Shown piece by piece: positions 12,541 through 24,473 of a stretch of 64,000 nucleotides of DNA (positions are counted from its first letter, which is position 1; every line of letters starts with the position of its first letter). Source of the DNA: Owenia fusiformis (taxonomy: Eukaryota > Annelida > Polychaeta > Sabellida > Oweniidae). The notes below the pieces were generated by a model, which was not told the origin of the DNA, made no database searches, and worked only from the letters and a program-made list of their open reading frames with translations. The translations under genes were made by a program, and so were the position numbers. The stretch lies in assembly GCA_903813345.2 (NCBI GenBank), contig CAIIXF020000006.1:2232001-2296000 (forward strand). Direction: 5' to 3'.

Positions 12541-13816
12541 GAAGTTGAGGATGCCCATACTTTGATCTGGGCCTATCTTCAATATCTATCTTGCGTTTCT
12601 TTCATCTGGGCATTATTAACCGCTACCACTTCTAACATGTCTCATCAGATCGACTTTTGCATTAATGTAACAATAAAATAGCCTGACTTGTATTGTGCTG
12701 TCATATTGGAATTACACTATCATAATGAACACTTCATGTACTTGTAAGCAGTGCACACAAGCTTCTAAATTTGGCCAACAGTTCACCAATAAACAACATT
12801 GGGCTCTATCTACATGACTCTGCTAGAGCAGTTTCAGCCTCTCAAGTTGACATTAGTGTTTAGAAGTTAACAATTTGAACAATAAGTGCCAACCTCCCCC
12901 CTTTTCAGTTTCATAATCGTGTGAAGTGTCAAGACTTAATTTCTTACAAAGTTTTTCCAAAATTTCATTTGCAAATATATTTGCAAATTAATGTACCTAT
13001 ATATTCAAAATCATAAATGCTCATGAATAACCAAGACTGTTACCCAGAGGGGGAGATATTGGTCGTTACCATTGAAAAAAGTCAAAAATGATAGAGGTTG
13101 TCACATATTATGCAAATGGGAAAATTTGCATAATTATTGCATTTTTTATTAGTATATTGTATTAGCTCCATTTTGGTACCACTTACAGCTTTCAATTCTC
13201 AAAACTTTGAAAGTTATTGTACTTTGAAATGATTAAAATCAACTCTTTCTCAAGAAGTGCCACGCCCCTTTTCAGTAACATACTCATGTGAAGTGTTATT
13301 ACTTAGTGTCTGACAATATTTTTCCAAAACTTTCAATTCCAAATATGTTCAAAATTAATGTACCTATATATTTAAATTCATTTATGTTCTTGGATGACTA
13401 AGACTGGTTACCCAGGCAGCAAGGTATTGTGCGATACCGTTGTAAAGAGGCAAAAATTATGATTAATGATGTCACATTTTATGCAAATGAGACTATTTGC
13501 ATAATTATTACATCTTATAATATGGGATACTATAATAGCTTCATTTTGGTACCACTTACAGCTTTCAATTCTCAAAACTGTGGAAGTTATTGTACTTTGA
13601 GATAATTAACATCGACTCTTTCAAAAAATCAAGATGGCCGACAAGATGGCCACCAATGGATACCATGGGACAATATTTCATTCTGGGAACATGCAAAAAT
13701 CTTTAGTATGGACCTTTAGGATTACAAAAATGTACATTAAAAAAATACATCTTTCGGGTGCATGGGAACTCCTCCTTCCTACCCGTCTAATTGTTTTGTT
13801 GTTGCTTTTTGTACTG

Positions 13817-13905
13817 ACGACGACGCCTAGCTACCGCGTAGACGCACGCCGTAGGCCTAGATAGACCTGTTACCTAACACTCTTAAGATTAATAAAAAAT
13901 GACAT
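13817..13905 (+). repeat. direct repeat flanking the foldback structure (right copy)
   Basis: Right-hand partner of 8056-8165: GACGACGACGCCTAGCTACC, GCGTAGACGCACGCCG, GGCCTAG and TAAAAAATGACA in the same order and orientation. Further right, CTTCCCCAAGGTCGGTAC occurs twice (about 13963 and 14282). Confidence 0.6.
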
Positions 13906-14403
13906 TATGGATCTGCGTTTTCTATAAAAATTAAAAGGAAGACATAGCGTATCATCGTACCTTCCCCAAGGTCGGTACTGCAGTACTGTATGAAAGTATG
14001 AGATGCTTTCAATATCTTGTAAGCTAGTAAAAGAAATATACAATTTTTTGTAAATTGAAGAAAGGTGGTGTCGCCCTATGGTGCAATTCTAAATTAGTGT
14101 GTATAGTAAATGTACATAAATATAAATACAAATATGCGAGTAAAACTACAATGTATAGGCTGCTTAAGAGATATAATTGTTTGTTGCAAATACGTCAGGC
14201 TGCCGCGTTGACGTTGCAACTACCAATCAAGGAAAAAAAACAGAAAAAACAACAACATGAAGCATTGCTTATTATTGTAACTTCCCCAAGGTCGGTACAC
14301 TCAGAATAAATACATATTGCATATTACCGTTAATTAAGGGAAAATCCCTGGTCGGCCCATGTTCCTCCCTTGAGGGCCACCCTTTCACGCTGATAAAGTT
14401 ACA

Positions 14404-15780
14404 TTAAGTTTGTAAACTTGTCAAGTACCGTTGACGACACAAATATTGTTGCATAACTATATATGCCATATCTTTTAAGAATACAAGTATTTGTTCGTTT
14501 GTAAAGTGCCCCTCTTCAATTCCTATGCCAAGAATGTTTTTAGTGTTCATTTGGATACCCCATTCGCAGCAATGATTACTAAGTTGTTCCCTAAATATAA
14601 TATATATATTTGCTGGGCATTTAAGTAAGAAATGCTCCACGTCTTCTTTTTCATAAGTGCTGCACATTGAGCATATAACTGATTTATCTTCGGAACCTCT
14701 ATATTTTGATCTAAGCGCATGTTCATCTGCTAGCAGTTTCACCATTATTTTACAACTACTTAAAGCAAAAGGGAACAGTCTTGCGACTCTCCACCATATT
14801 AATGGCCTCAGAATTTCAAAGTTACCCATTCTAAAATAGTTTAGGCCCTTGTACATTAGCGATTGAAAAAATGTCCTTTGCATCTGAATGGCTGCAATTT
14901 TTCTATACACAATATTCTTCCACCTATTTTTGGGGATGAACATTTTACAGTCTACCATATTTAGAACATGGTTATGTAAATCATACCTTTAAATGTCAGT
15001 AACATGCATTTTATTGGAGAGAAGGTATTACATTCATTGTTAACATGCAGCATTTTTACAAATCTCATTGTGAAAAGACATTTATATATATTTGCGCTCG
15101 GGAGTTGCAATAAACTCCAGAGAAACATCATTCTTAAAAAGTCAATATAAAATTCAACGTCCATTAGGCCCAGGGGCAAAGTTGAGATGGGAATACTAGC
15201 TGAGTTAGGCAGAGATTGAATTCTCCGTCCTATTTCTCGTTGTGTCTTTTCTAGAACAACTATATCATTCTGTTGATAGTTGATAATATGGGCACCGTAT
15301 GTCATTGTAGGTATGGAATATGTTTTGTATATTTGACATGCAGATGTTGGAATTAGGCCTCCGCAGCCACTACCTATACCGAGCAGAGCATTGTACTGCG
15401 ATTTGCCCTTCTTACATTTATCCTGTACATAATCAGAAATATCATTATTTGTTGAAATTGGGATTCCGACATGCTTCACATAGTCAGATTTTGCAATTGA
15501 TTTACCTCCGATATTAGTTTTTGAGTTGCACCTAGCTCGATTTTACTATTAAAGACGAGAAACGAACACTTATCGGGATGAACTTCATATCTCCACTGAT
15601 TACTATGAGCATGAAGTAGATCAAGTAGCACTTGCATGTTTTCAAAAGAATTCGACAAGATGCACATGTCATCGGCATATGAAGGACTAACGCAACTTAA
15701 CGAACCTATGGTTGATCCCTTGTTTAGCTTAATCATGGAGTCAATTATCAATTTCTTAGGCATCCTTTTGATAGTTATAA
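14404..15780 (-). pseudogene. 5'-truncated, frameshifted LINE open reading frame (RT C-terminal part)
   Basis: Three consecutive minus-strand reading frames read as one protein broken by frameshifts: 15763-15476 with the RT catalytic motif SYADDMCILS, 15479-14961 with a thumb/connection-like region (KHVGIPIST, KTYSIPTMTYGA), and 14958-14404 with a C-terminal zinc-knuckle-like CSMC-x9-HFLLKC block. Order and motifs fit the C-terminal half of a LINE reverse transcriptase. The copy lacks the N-terminal fingers and any endonuclease, so it is a dead 5'-truncated insertion. Confidence 0.75.
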
Positions 15781-16508
15781 AAATTTATCCAGTTCATATG
15801 ATTAAAAAGTGTATTGTAAAGTATGACTTCCAACTGACCATATGCTTTCAAATTGCAACTAGAATGATAGAATATTCACACATAGCTAGGCAAGGTGTGT
15901 CCAATTCTAGCTAATCAGAACACGCTATTTCATTTAACTGCATTCCGTTATATAACCAATAATGAAAGAGAGTTACATTCAAATAAACATGTAGAGAAAA
16001 TTAAGGAACTTTATATAGATTTAAAGATTTAAATAAAAAGATTTGTATCTCTTGGGTGATTTTAGCATTGTTGTAGCTTTTTCCACCTAGGCGTCGTTTC
16101 TTTAACTTTGCATATCAGCTGCGCGGCCATGCAAGGATATGGAAACAACAGCTTTAATGGAACGATTCAGCACACGAGATAAAAAACGAGAGAAAAGTTT
16201 CTTTCATTTCCAGTCACCTTTACAGTAACACGATATTCTATTTCTAAGCACGTGTTTAATGATTATTTAATGATTATTTCAAACTGTACACGTCCATGTT
16301 CACGTAGAGTCTATCTCCCTTTGGCTATTCTATTCCATTTTAGTAGCAAAGTGAAAAATGCAATATTAAAAAACATTAAAATTTAGATGTACCTGAGTAC
16401 AAAAATATGGTATAATATGATAACATTTGATGCATGATAAAAAAAACACCAGTATTAATTGAAATATATTTGATATCCGTTCGAGAGGTTTATTTCGATA
16501 ATTCTTAC

Positions 16509-16570
16509 CTTGCTAGAGATTCCAAAAGATGCGATGAAAACAGCCTGAGGAAGTGCCCCTTATATAAGCA
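16509..16570 (-). promoter_or_regulatory. TATA-box promoter and untranslated first exon candidate
   Basis: On the minus strand TATATAAG (16566-16559) is followed about 25-30 bases later by a CA-containing initiator-like TTTTCATCG, and at 16509/16508 by a strong donor CAAG|GTAAGA. This is the layout of a short non-coding first exon. The nearest minus-strand gene that needs such an exon is the secreted-protein gene whose ATG follows an acceptor at 6788. The intron would be almost 10 kb and full of mobile elements, so the link is only an inference. Confidence 0.4.
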
Positions 16571-18553
16571 CAGTTTTTGTTGAGGCAATATCTTGATACC
16601 TTAATTGGTCATATATGCCAATAACATTCTCAATAAAAATGACTTTTATGATTTGGAAGCCATCTTGAATGGTTGATTTTGCAACATTTTTGTATTTTAC
16701 CAGCGGAATATTGTAATAATTCATGATTTAATATACTTTTAATTGGGTTGGATTTTTATTTTCTGATTTGGTACAAACTTTAATGTTTTAATCAAAGTAG
16801 TTTTAAAACAAATGCACCAGGCAGCGGTGCATTATACTTTTTATTAATTATTATATTATTAATGTATATAATAATATGTTATTCTAGTTGTCTCTCAGCT
16901 TTGGTGTAAAAGGATTCACATTTTATTTTATACCTTGGGTGAGGGGGCTGCTTAGAATAAATTCTTTGATTTCAAATTATTCTATTCCATTTGTTCATAT
17001 GTATCAAAAATATGTATACATTATCCCATCCCTCCAAGTTGTGGTCGAGGATTTTGGATGATGAACCACAAAGGGCAACATCATGAACAGAAAATACAAT
17101 CACGCATCAAGACATGGACAATGGCTAGTTACTTCATATAGATCACATAACGGGAATGGATTAGTCAGTCAATAGTTTTACATCATAACATGTTAAACAT
17201 GTTTTAATTGTTCAATTCATAACATAACATTACCTACATTAAAGGTTGACACAAGTTCCTTCAGCAATGGACGTCAGTTAACGAATTTAAAGGTGTCATC
17301 TTGTCTTTTCCAAATCATCGTATTTGATAAGAAAATGCCATGTGTAATACATGTTCTATACTAGTTATTATAATATTTAATGTTGTCGGATTAAAAATTA
17401 ATAATATTTAAAAAATCTAATTAGCCAAGTAATCCCTCAACACATTTGCCATTAATAACATATTTCATATCAGATGTTAAAAGAATTTTGATTTCAATTT
17501 CATGAGGCAAAATTTTGTCAACATTTATTTTTACATGTTCATTTACTTTATAGAGATAATTTCCATATTGCTATTTTTATTAACATTATGAATGACAAGT
17601 AGAATTGTTTAAAGGATCGTGAATGTCACTTATTCCGCCATTGTGGTTGCCATCTTTGTTTGCACCCGATTCCATTTCCGAAGCAGTACTTCAGATATTC
17701 AAACAGGTATATATCTTGCTTTGGTCAATTGACTAATTGACAATGTTAGTTTAATGCATTATGTCAATACATTTTCTGTTTTGTTGTTCCTGGACAATCA
17801 GAGATGCAATAGTTGATATATTTCTGGACAACTGCATCAGAGGGGGTTCCATTGAAAAAATGTGATGCGATATTTCAATGTTTAACAGAGAACACAATTT
17901 CGCTTGAATTCTATTTTTGATAAAATTCAAGTCCGCGCGACGACTACTAAGTTTGAAATAATCACAAATCAAAAAAGTTAGGAATATTAATAAGTTGTAC
18001 ATATATATGGATCATCTTCATGTGTTGGCATTTCATAATTTGACAGGCAATATCGTTTATACACCCAAACCATTCCCAATGCCTATAAAATGAACACAAA
18101 GATCAGTTGCAATAACCTCATGATGCAAAAGTCGGTTGAGATCTCATTTGATCTGAACAATTTAATTTTTATATGAATGTACGATTTGTAATGATATGGC
18201 ATTAGTTTATCAGTTTTAAGTCATAAAGTCCATTTGTTTGACATTTAAAAATGTTAAACTGACCTTCTGCAAAATTGTCATAGTGACTCAATAAAACAAA
18301 CAATCAATCCTTACTACATTTATTATTGCCTTTGGGTTTACAATTGTTGTTTTTGGAATCACTTATGTCTGGTAACTTTTCCAACTTTTCCAATTCAAAA
18401 ATGTTAATGATGAATCAATTAAATCTAATACATTTTTTACACAATTTCCCATTTTCCCATGTATTGATTTGCTATTATTAAAATTGGAAATAGAGAATTT
18501 ATCATTACCTTCATTTAAAAACACAACAAAGGATGGAGTTGTAATGAATAAGA

Positions 18554-18690
18554 GGAAGGGGGGGGGTAATCTTATAACCTGTAATTCCTATCACCCTAGA
18601 TCCATATCTGCCTTTGTCATTGGGGGGGGGGGGTAATCTTATATCCTGTAATCCCCATCACCCTAGATCCATATCTGCCTATGTCATGTC
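18554..18690. repeat. two-copy tandem duplication with poly-G
   Basis: A unit of about 70 bases (G-run, GTAATCTTATA, CACCCTAGATCCATATCTGCC) occurs twice in direct order with a few differences. Non-coding. Confidence 0.6.
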
Positions 18691-19204
18691 GACTATGTGG
18701 ACACAATGTGGACAACTCTCTTTCTTAGGTAACACATATTTATTCGTCTTTAGTCTTTTGGAGGGAATCAATGCAAATCCTCCTGAAAAGACTCAGTAAG
18801 AAAGTTTATGTCAACGTCTTTTTCATTCGGATATTTCGACATTTTTCAGAAATAAAGTCAGAAATAAGAAATCGTTGACATGCTTTTGAAGAGGTGATGT
18901 CCAACATTTTGCACTTCTTATTCCTTAACTACATGTATATGAAACATCGAACAGTCCTTTCCTTTGTAAATCAAACGTCATTGAACATCAACATCTCTAG
19001 ATTTACGATAAACCTTCAACTTTTGTTATCACAATTTAGGCAAACATTCTTCAATATTTGTAATTGTTTTGGGATATAATTTACCACTTATTTCAGGCCA
19101 AAGTTACCATTGTTAATGGGTTCCCATTGGTTAGGGGATTTATAAAAAACATTTCTTAGTTTTACGACTAGTTATGACCACCTAACAATATTATTATAAA
19201 GAAT

Positions 19205-19316
19205 AAATGTTACCCCCCTCCCTTCGGGTGTCGTAGCCTGTTTTATTGTATTCGTGATTACTGTATAAATGAAATAAAATTATTTTGAAATTGAAATTGA
19301 ATTGAATTGAAGAATA
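19205..19316 (+). repeat. probable LINE 3' tail
   Basis: CCTTCGGGTGTCG, then ATTGTATTCG, AATAAAATTATTTTGAAATT and a short (GAATT)n run, typical of the 3' end of CR1/RTE-like elements with a microsatellite tail. No coding part is attached. Confidence 0.45.
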
Positions 19317-19744
19317 AATGTGGTATTTTGGAACTAAAATTTCATAACTCTGTACAACCTATTGTTATAAAAATACACTGGTTAGCACATGACACCATCA
19401 CGTCATGCGATGAACAAGTGAGATTAAACACTGCAACAATCCAATCAGATGATTGCCAGGAAAATATTATTTGAAACATGGAAAAGTAAGGAAAACTGTT
19501 GATGAATCCGAAAGATCGGATCTATAGCTTTGAATGCTGGCAGGAAAATGATTGGAGTGAGTGCAGTACTGTAATGCTGGCAGGGCAATAATTTCAAGGT
19601 AATTATATTTAGAAATTATTGAAGTGATATATGGTAAAGCAATGCTTTTTGGGGTATTGGTAAGTCATTCCTTAAAGTCACAGTAAACGAGTGATTAGAT
19701 TGGTTAGAAAGAAGTGATCATGATAGTAAATGGTTGGAGTTATG

Positions 19745-20650
19745 ATAAAGAAATTATTAAGAGTCATTGTATAGTAATGAAATGATCAGATTGATAGTCC
19801 TATAGTAATGAAATGATTAGAGTGATATGACAGTAATGGAATGATTAGAGTAATAGTATGATAATATTGGAATAATTAGAGTGATAGTATGATAGTAATG
19901 AAATGATTAGAGTGATATGATAGTAATGGAATGATGAGAGTGATAGTAATGAAATGATTAGAGTGATAGTATGATAGTAATGAAATGATTAGAGTGATAG
20001 TATGATAGTAATGAAATGATTAGAGTGATATGATAGTGATGCAATGATGAGAGTGATAGTATGATAGTAATGAAATGATTAGAGTGATAGTATGATAGTA
20101 ATGAAATGATTAGAGTGATAGTATGATAGTAATGAAATGATTAGAGTGATATGATAGTGATGCAATGATGAGAGTGATAGTATGATAGTAATGAAATGAT
20201 AAGAGGGATATGATAGTAATGGAATGATGAGAGTGATATGATAGTGATGAAATGATTAGAGTGATATGATAGTGATGCAATGATTAGAGTGATAGTATGA
20301 TAGTAATGAAATGATTAGAGTGATAGTATGATAGTAATGAAATGATTAGAGTGCTAGTATGATAGTAATGAAATGATTAGAGTGATATGATAGTGATGCA
20401 ATGATGATTGTGATAGTATGATAGTAATGAAATGATTAGAGGGATATGATAGTAATGGAATGATGAGAGTGATAGTAATGAAGTAATTAGAGTCATAGTA
20501 TAATAGTAATGGAATGATGAGAGTTATAGTATGATAGTAATGAAATGATTAGAGTTATTATAAGGAAATGAAATGATTGGTGATAGTATGATAGTAATGA
20601 AGTGATTAAAGTAATTATCAGGAAATGATAGGAGTGATGGTAAGTAAAAG
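19745..20650. repeat. degenerate ~31-bp minisatellite
   Basis: Tandem units based on GATAGTATGATAGTAATGAA followed by ATGATTAGAGT, with shortened variants lacking the AGTATG step and point changes (GATGCAATGATGAG). The array is clearest at 19800-20500 and decays at both ends. Non-coding. Weakly related ATGATTGG/GTGATGGTAAGGAAATG motifs continue to about 20940. Confidence 0.8.
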
Positions 20651-20949
20651 ATTGAAGTCGGGGTAAGTAATTAAAGAAAAAGAGCTGATGAGGAAACGAT
20701 TAGTGGAGGTAAGGACAGTATTGGTATGATGGTAAACAAATGATTGGAGTGATTAGCAGGAAATGTTTGGAGTGATGGTAAGGAAATTATTGAAATGGTG
20801 GTAAGGAAATGATGGGGGTGATTATAAAGAAATGATTAATGCCATGATTAGGTTATTATATTAGAGTGATTATAAAGAAATTATGGAAATGAAATGAGTT
20901 TCAATAAAGAGTTGTTAGAAAGAATGAGGGTAAGGAAATGAGCCGAAGC

Positions 20950-22410
20950 AAGCTCATTTCTTTACTGGAATTTCCTCTAGGCTGTAGCTCTCCAAAACAC
21001 ATACACAATTAATTGATGAATACTGTTCTCCGACCAAACATTCATCATTTATAACTATTTTTAGGTAACCACATATTGAGTTGGTTTACAAAAAGCAGTT
21101 CTGCATCAGCTTTAGGGCTCTTTAGAACACTCTACACTAGCAACCTAGAACAGTTTTACCACTGGAGTGGACTACTGGACGATTACATGTTTACACAGTA
21201 CATAACAAGTGGAACGAGATTAACGTTTTTGCAACTACTCTCAGTGTAACTGTTACAGCGTTCTTTAAGGTAAGCAAATTATGAGAAAATTAAAATCTTT
21301 TTAATGTTATATGGATGATTTATTTGTACTCAAATCGAGTCTCTATTTAATTTCAACAATCACCAAACATTTTCTTTGTTAGTCATCAATTTAAGACGAA
21401 GTTTTGACGTCTCCAATTATATGTCAAAATAAATATGTATGTTACAAGTACTATTCGTAAAACGTGCGCATTTAGAAAAATTCAAACTAAAACAGGTGCT
21501 ATCATTATCGACTCATTCATTATGATTTGTATTATTAAGAAAATGAAGTAATGCACATCTACATCAATAATGTTAAAAACAAAACTCAGACTGGAACCAG
21601 GAATGATTTATATTTCCCATTCGTTCGTATCTTAAATATATTGTAAGTTAGTTGAGGTTATCTTAGGGAGGCTGGCGTATGTGCAGTTTATTTCACGGGC
21701 CATCATATTTCTCTATAACATTGACATTTAATGACGTTTAAATCTCGTCGGATTTAGAATGAGAAGCTCAAAAGGCAAACATGCTAAACATAGAAGACAA
21801 ATCCAATAATACCAATGAACTGGAGTTGTTAATAGAAATAGTCACAGAAAGATAACCATAAATACTCTTTATATAAGCATGCCCATAACAGAAATATGTA
21901 TACTTTGAAAATCAAATCAATTAAAGGAATAAGCCAAGTTAAAATTCAATTGTTATACTAATACCGAAAATGAAAACTAACTAAATTCTGTAGTATTCTT
22001 AGGCATACACTTTATATGTTTGTATTTAGTGATTAGCGAGCAAGACAAACGGCACCAGTTGTTTTCCATCTTTCAAACGTACCTACTTTAAACGATTTAA
22101 CAGGAAAACAAACCAGATGTTCTAAAGGAACTAACCACAAGCTTCAGGAAAAGGCTTGAACTAATTAATAATCACGAAAAAACAGTGAAGATAAACATGA
22201 GCTGCGGGGTTCAAAGTTCAACATGACCTATTAAACTTTTTCTGATAGCAGTATTTAGAAAATAATAGTCAGATCATATGAAGAAATTTTTCCGAATGGG
22301 GTTTCAAGGCGTTCAACGTTCGCGTCTAATCAACTTTAAATGATATATTTTAGAAACTTAACTGGTTTTATAATGATTCCAGGGCAATACATTGTTTTTA
22401 TTGTTTGTAG
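20950..22410. other. upstream region of the preprohormone-like gene
   Basis: No coding exon is seen. A donor TTTAAG|GTAAGC at 21269/21270 could end an untranslated first exon that splices to the acceptor at 22409-22410 (TTTGTAG), 17 bases before the ATG of the next gene. No clear TATA box precedes it. Confidence 0.35.
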
Positions 22411-22427
22411 CTTTGAGATAGCAACTG

Positions 22428-23653
22428 ATGAAGATGTGGAAACAACTATTCTGTGCGTTATTTGCGGTTGTCATGGTGATAGATGTGACATTTGCAGTAA
22501 AAGAAAAAGGTATTGAGATGATCACAAAATTACACGGAATGCTAAGACAAAGAAATATCTTATTCAGTCAAATAACATGTTTTGCATGTACAGTACATCA
22601 TATCATCATCTAATCAATATTAACTTCGAGCAAACAAAATAGGTCGATCGGTGCAGGATGGGTGTTCCCCTCTTGCCAACTGACATTAATTATTTGATGA
22701 CCATAAATTCAATATCTTTTCACTCATGTTTTATTAGTAATGTGTAGTCATGTTATCATTGGTATGATCTCTATTTTTGTAATCATTTTTAATTACTTAC
22801 CAGTGACATTTTGTTAATTGTCTTGTTATTTTATTTAGTGCCGAGAAGTTACATATATGCAGATGCATTGAAATCTGGTTGCGACATCAAATCAATGTCT
22901 AAAGAAGAAAAACAAACAGGTATGATTTTTAATCAGATTTGCTCAGATCATCTTGTGGTTTCTTCAACTGGTTTATTCATACTTTATGGGTGTAATGGGT
23001 ACAATAGTCTCCGCAGTCTTTAAAACTCATACCGCCTGTCTATTCTGATACTCATATACTTATCCTTATACTCATACTCATAACAAATTACCACAGTGTT
23101 TCTTTTTGCGAAACAAGACACTTTAACAATTGAGATTTTCTTTTGATAGTGAACGGTAAACTACTGGTGGATCTAGAATCAGTGGTGCAATATTGTCCTG
23201 GCCCAGCTAAACACAAAAGGCACAAGAGAGACGCTGACGGTAAGTAATTATATTCAATTATTCAATAAGATCGCATCCAAAATGACATATGATGTCATAC
23301 CTTAAAGGCTCAGCTTGAACTCCGCCCTGTTAATGAGTTTTACCATTTTGAAACATCCATCGTTATTATGAACCGGCACAAACCATCTTCTCTGCATATA
23401 TTAGAGCATCGAATCATGCTCCCCTGCTAATTCCATTAAAGACGCGTGTACCTCATTTATTTTGATCATACTCATGCCTACAACTAGCTGATATAGACGT
23501 TGTTAACCTGTTGCCATTGTGCTATATTTTGTTTTATGGGAAAGTATTACATTTGTATCTCCAGAGTCCCGTATGGCTGTATGTAGTCCAGCATGCAACT
23601 GGATGTTGGAATATCTGGAAATCAAAAACCCTGATACGGTGGTCATGATCTAG
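22428..23653 (+). CDS. small secreted preprohormone-like protein, 113 aa
   Basis: Four exons, 22428-22509, 22839-22919, 23150-23239 and 23565-23653, have consensus splice sites, and all three introns are phase 1. The spliced product is 113 residues ending at TAG. Residues 1-23 (MKMWKQLFCALFAVVMVIDV...) form a signal peptide. The mature part has GCDIKSMSKEEKQ, then LESVVQYCPG, a dibasic-rich KHKRHKRDAD stretch that fits furin-type cleavage, and a C-terminal segment with VCSPACNWMLEYLE. Four cysteines split by a basic processing site, two before and two after, suggest a two-chain peptide hormone or growth factor. The order resembles the insulin superfamily (B chain, cleaved C peptide, C-x3-C A chain with phase-1 intron), but cysteine spacing and number do not match, so insulin-like identity is speculative. 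An acceptor 17 bases before the ATG implies a non-coding first exon. Confidence 0.65.
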
Positions 23654-23659
23654 ATTCGA

Positions 23660-24470
23660 GCAAGTGGCGGACATCGGAGCTGAGAACTCTAAATGGTGGG
23701 ATGACCAAGATCAATGTGGAGACGTATTCCTAATTAAAGTTCCATAAGATCACATATTTCTAAGTGTATTATAAAAGTAACTTCCTAAAGCAGAGCGAAC
23801 CCAATATACGTGGTTGTACATTTGGCGGATACAGTGCTCCTTCAAACTGTTCTAGATTGAGTACATCAACTTCTCTAAACATACACGAGAAAACCATTTC
23901 GAAATTGAAAGGATAGTCACTATATAGGCTACATGACCATATGACCAAAATGATGAAGTTGGTAGGGATCCTGCTACATCTCTTGACCAATATTAAATCT
24001 ACTTTTTAGCCAATAAGAAGTCTACAGTAATTGTAACACAAAGTCTATGTTCTATGTAAATGTTCGAAATAAAAATCAGCAAAATATAGTATTATAACTT
24101 AAGAATCTTCTGTTATGTCTTTGTACTCTTGCAAATCCATGGCTTGGAAGGGGCAACAAAGACTATAGGCATAGTGTAACATATTGGAAGCAATTTAGCT
24201 TTTTAAGACGTAGTTTTAAAGAATTTAGAAAAATATCTTAATTTGGTCCAACTTTTTTGAAAACATACTTTCAACTTGTCTTTATCAATCTATTTTGTTT
24301 AAATAGCTGTCTTGACATGGTTTCTAGAATCAATTATCTATTTCCTGCTTGGTTAGGTAAAACAATTAAAATTGAAACGGTCAAAATTCAATTTTCAATG
24401 TGTTTTATAAATTATTGTGTTGTCTGCTTACAACACTACAAGCTGAAAATTGTCTTAGTCGATGCTAACC
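23660..24470. other. 3' flank, no supported gene
   Basis: Holds the 3' untranslated region of the preprohormone-like gene and the 3' end of the convergent SERTA-like gene. Short ORFs only. Confidence 0.4.
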
Positions 24471-24473
24471 TGT

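Larger units (their letters stand above)
8175..13795. mobile_element. large foldback structure with ~0.9-kb inverted arms
   Basis: The left arm (~8175-9090) and right arm (~12890-13795) are diverged inverted copies: for example 8345-8430 matches the reverse complement of 13535-13620, and 8680-8760 that of 13185-13265. Each arm itself consists of two tandem ~350-bp subunits marked by CAAAGTACAATAACTTCCAC and AAAAGGGGCGTGG. Between the arms lie unassigned sequence (9100-9900), a small MITE and a decayed reverse transcriptase. The direct repeats at 8056-8165 and 13810-13905 sit just outside. It resembles a foldback-type element later invaded by a LINE; a rearranged cluster of shorter repeats is the alternative. 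Confidence 0.55.
15790..19190. other. mostly empty AT-rich sequence
   Basis: Apart from the promoter candidate at 16.5 kb and a short tandem duplication at 18.6 kb I see no exon with two credible splice sites or a known domain. A 28-codon minus-strand ORF beginning MESGANKDG (~17680) could be a start exon but has no support. Confidence 0.4.

Noticed and set aside
17590-17690. Minus-strand start exon encoding MESGANKDG...
   Set aside because: Only 28 codons to a stop, with no donor that would rescue it and no homology.
22428-23653. Firm assignment of the preprohormone-like gene to the insulin family
   Set aside because: Only four cysteines after the signal peptide, and the first two are 28 residues apart; the CC-x3-C-x8-C A-chain pattern is absent.
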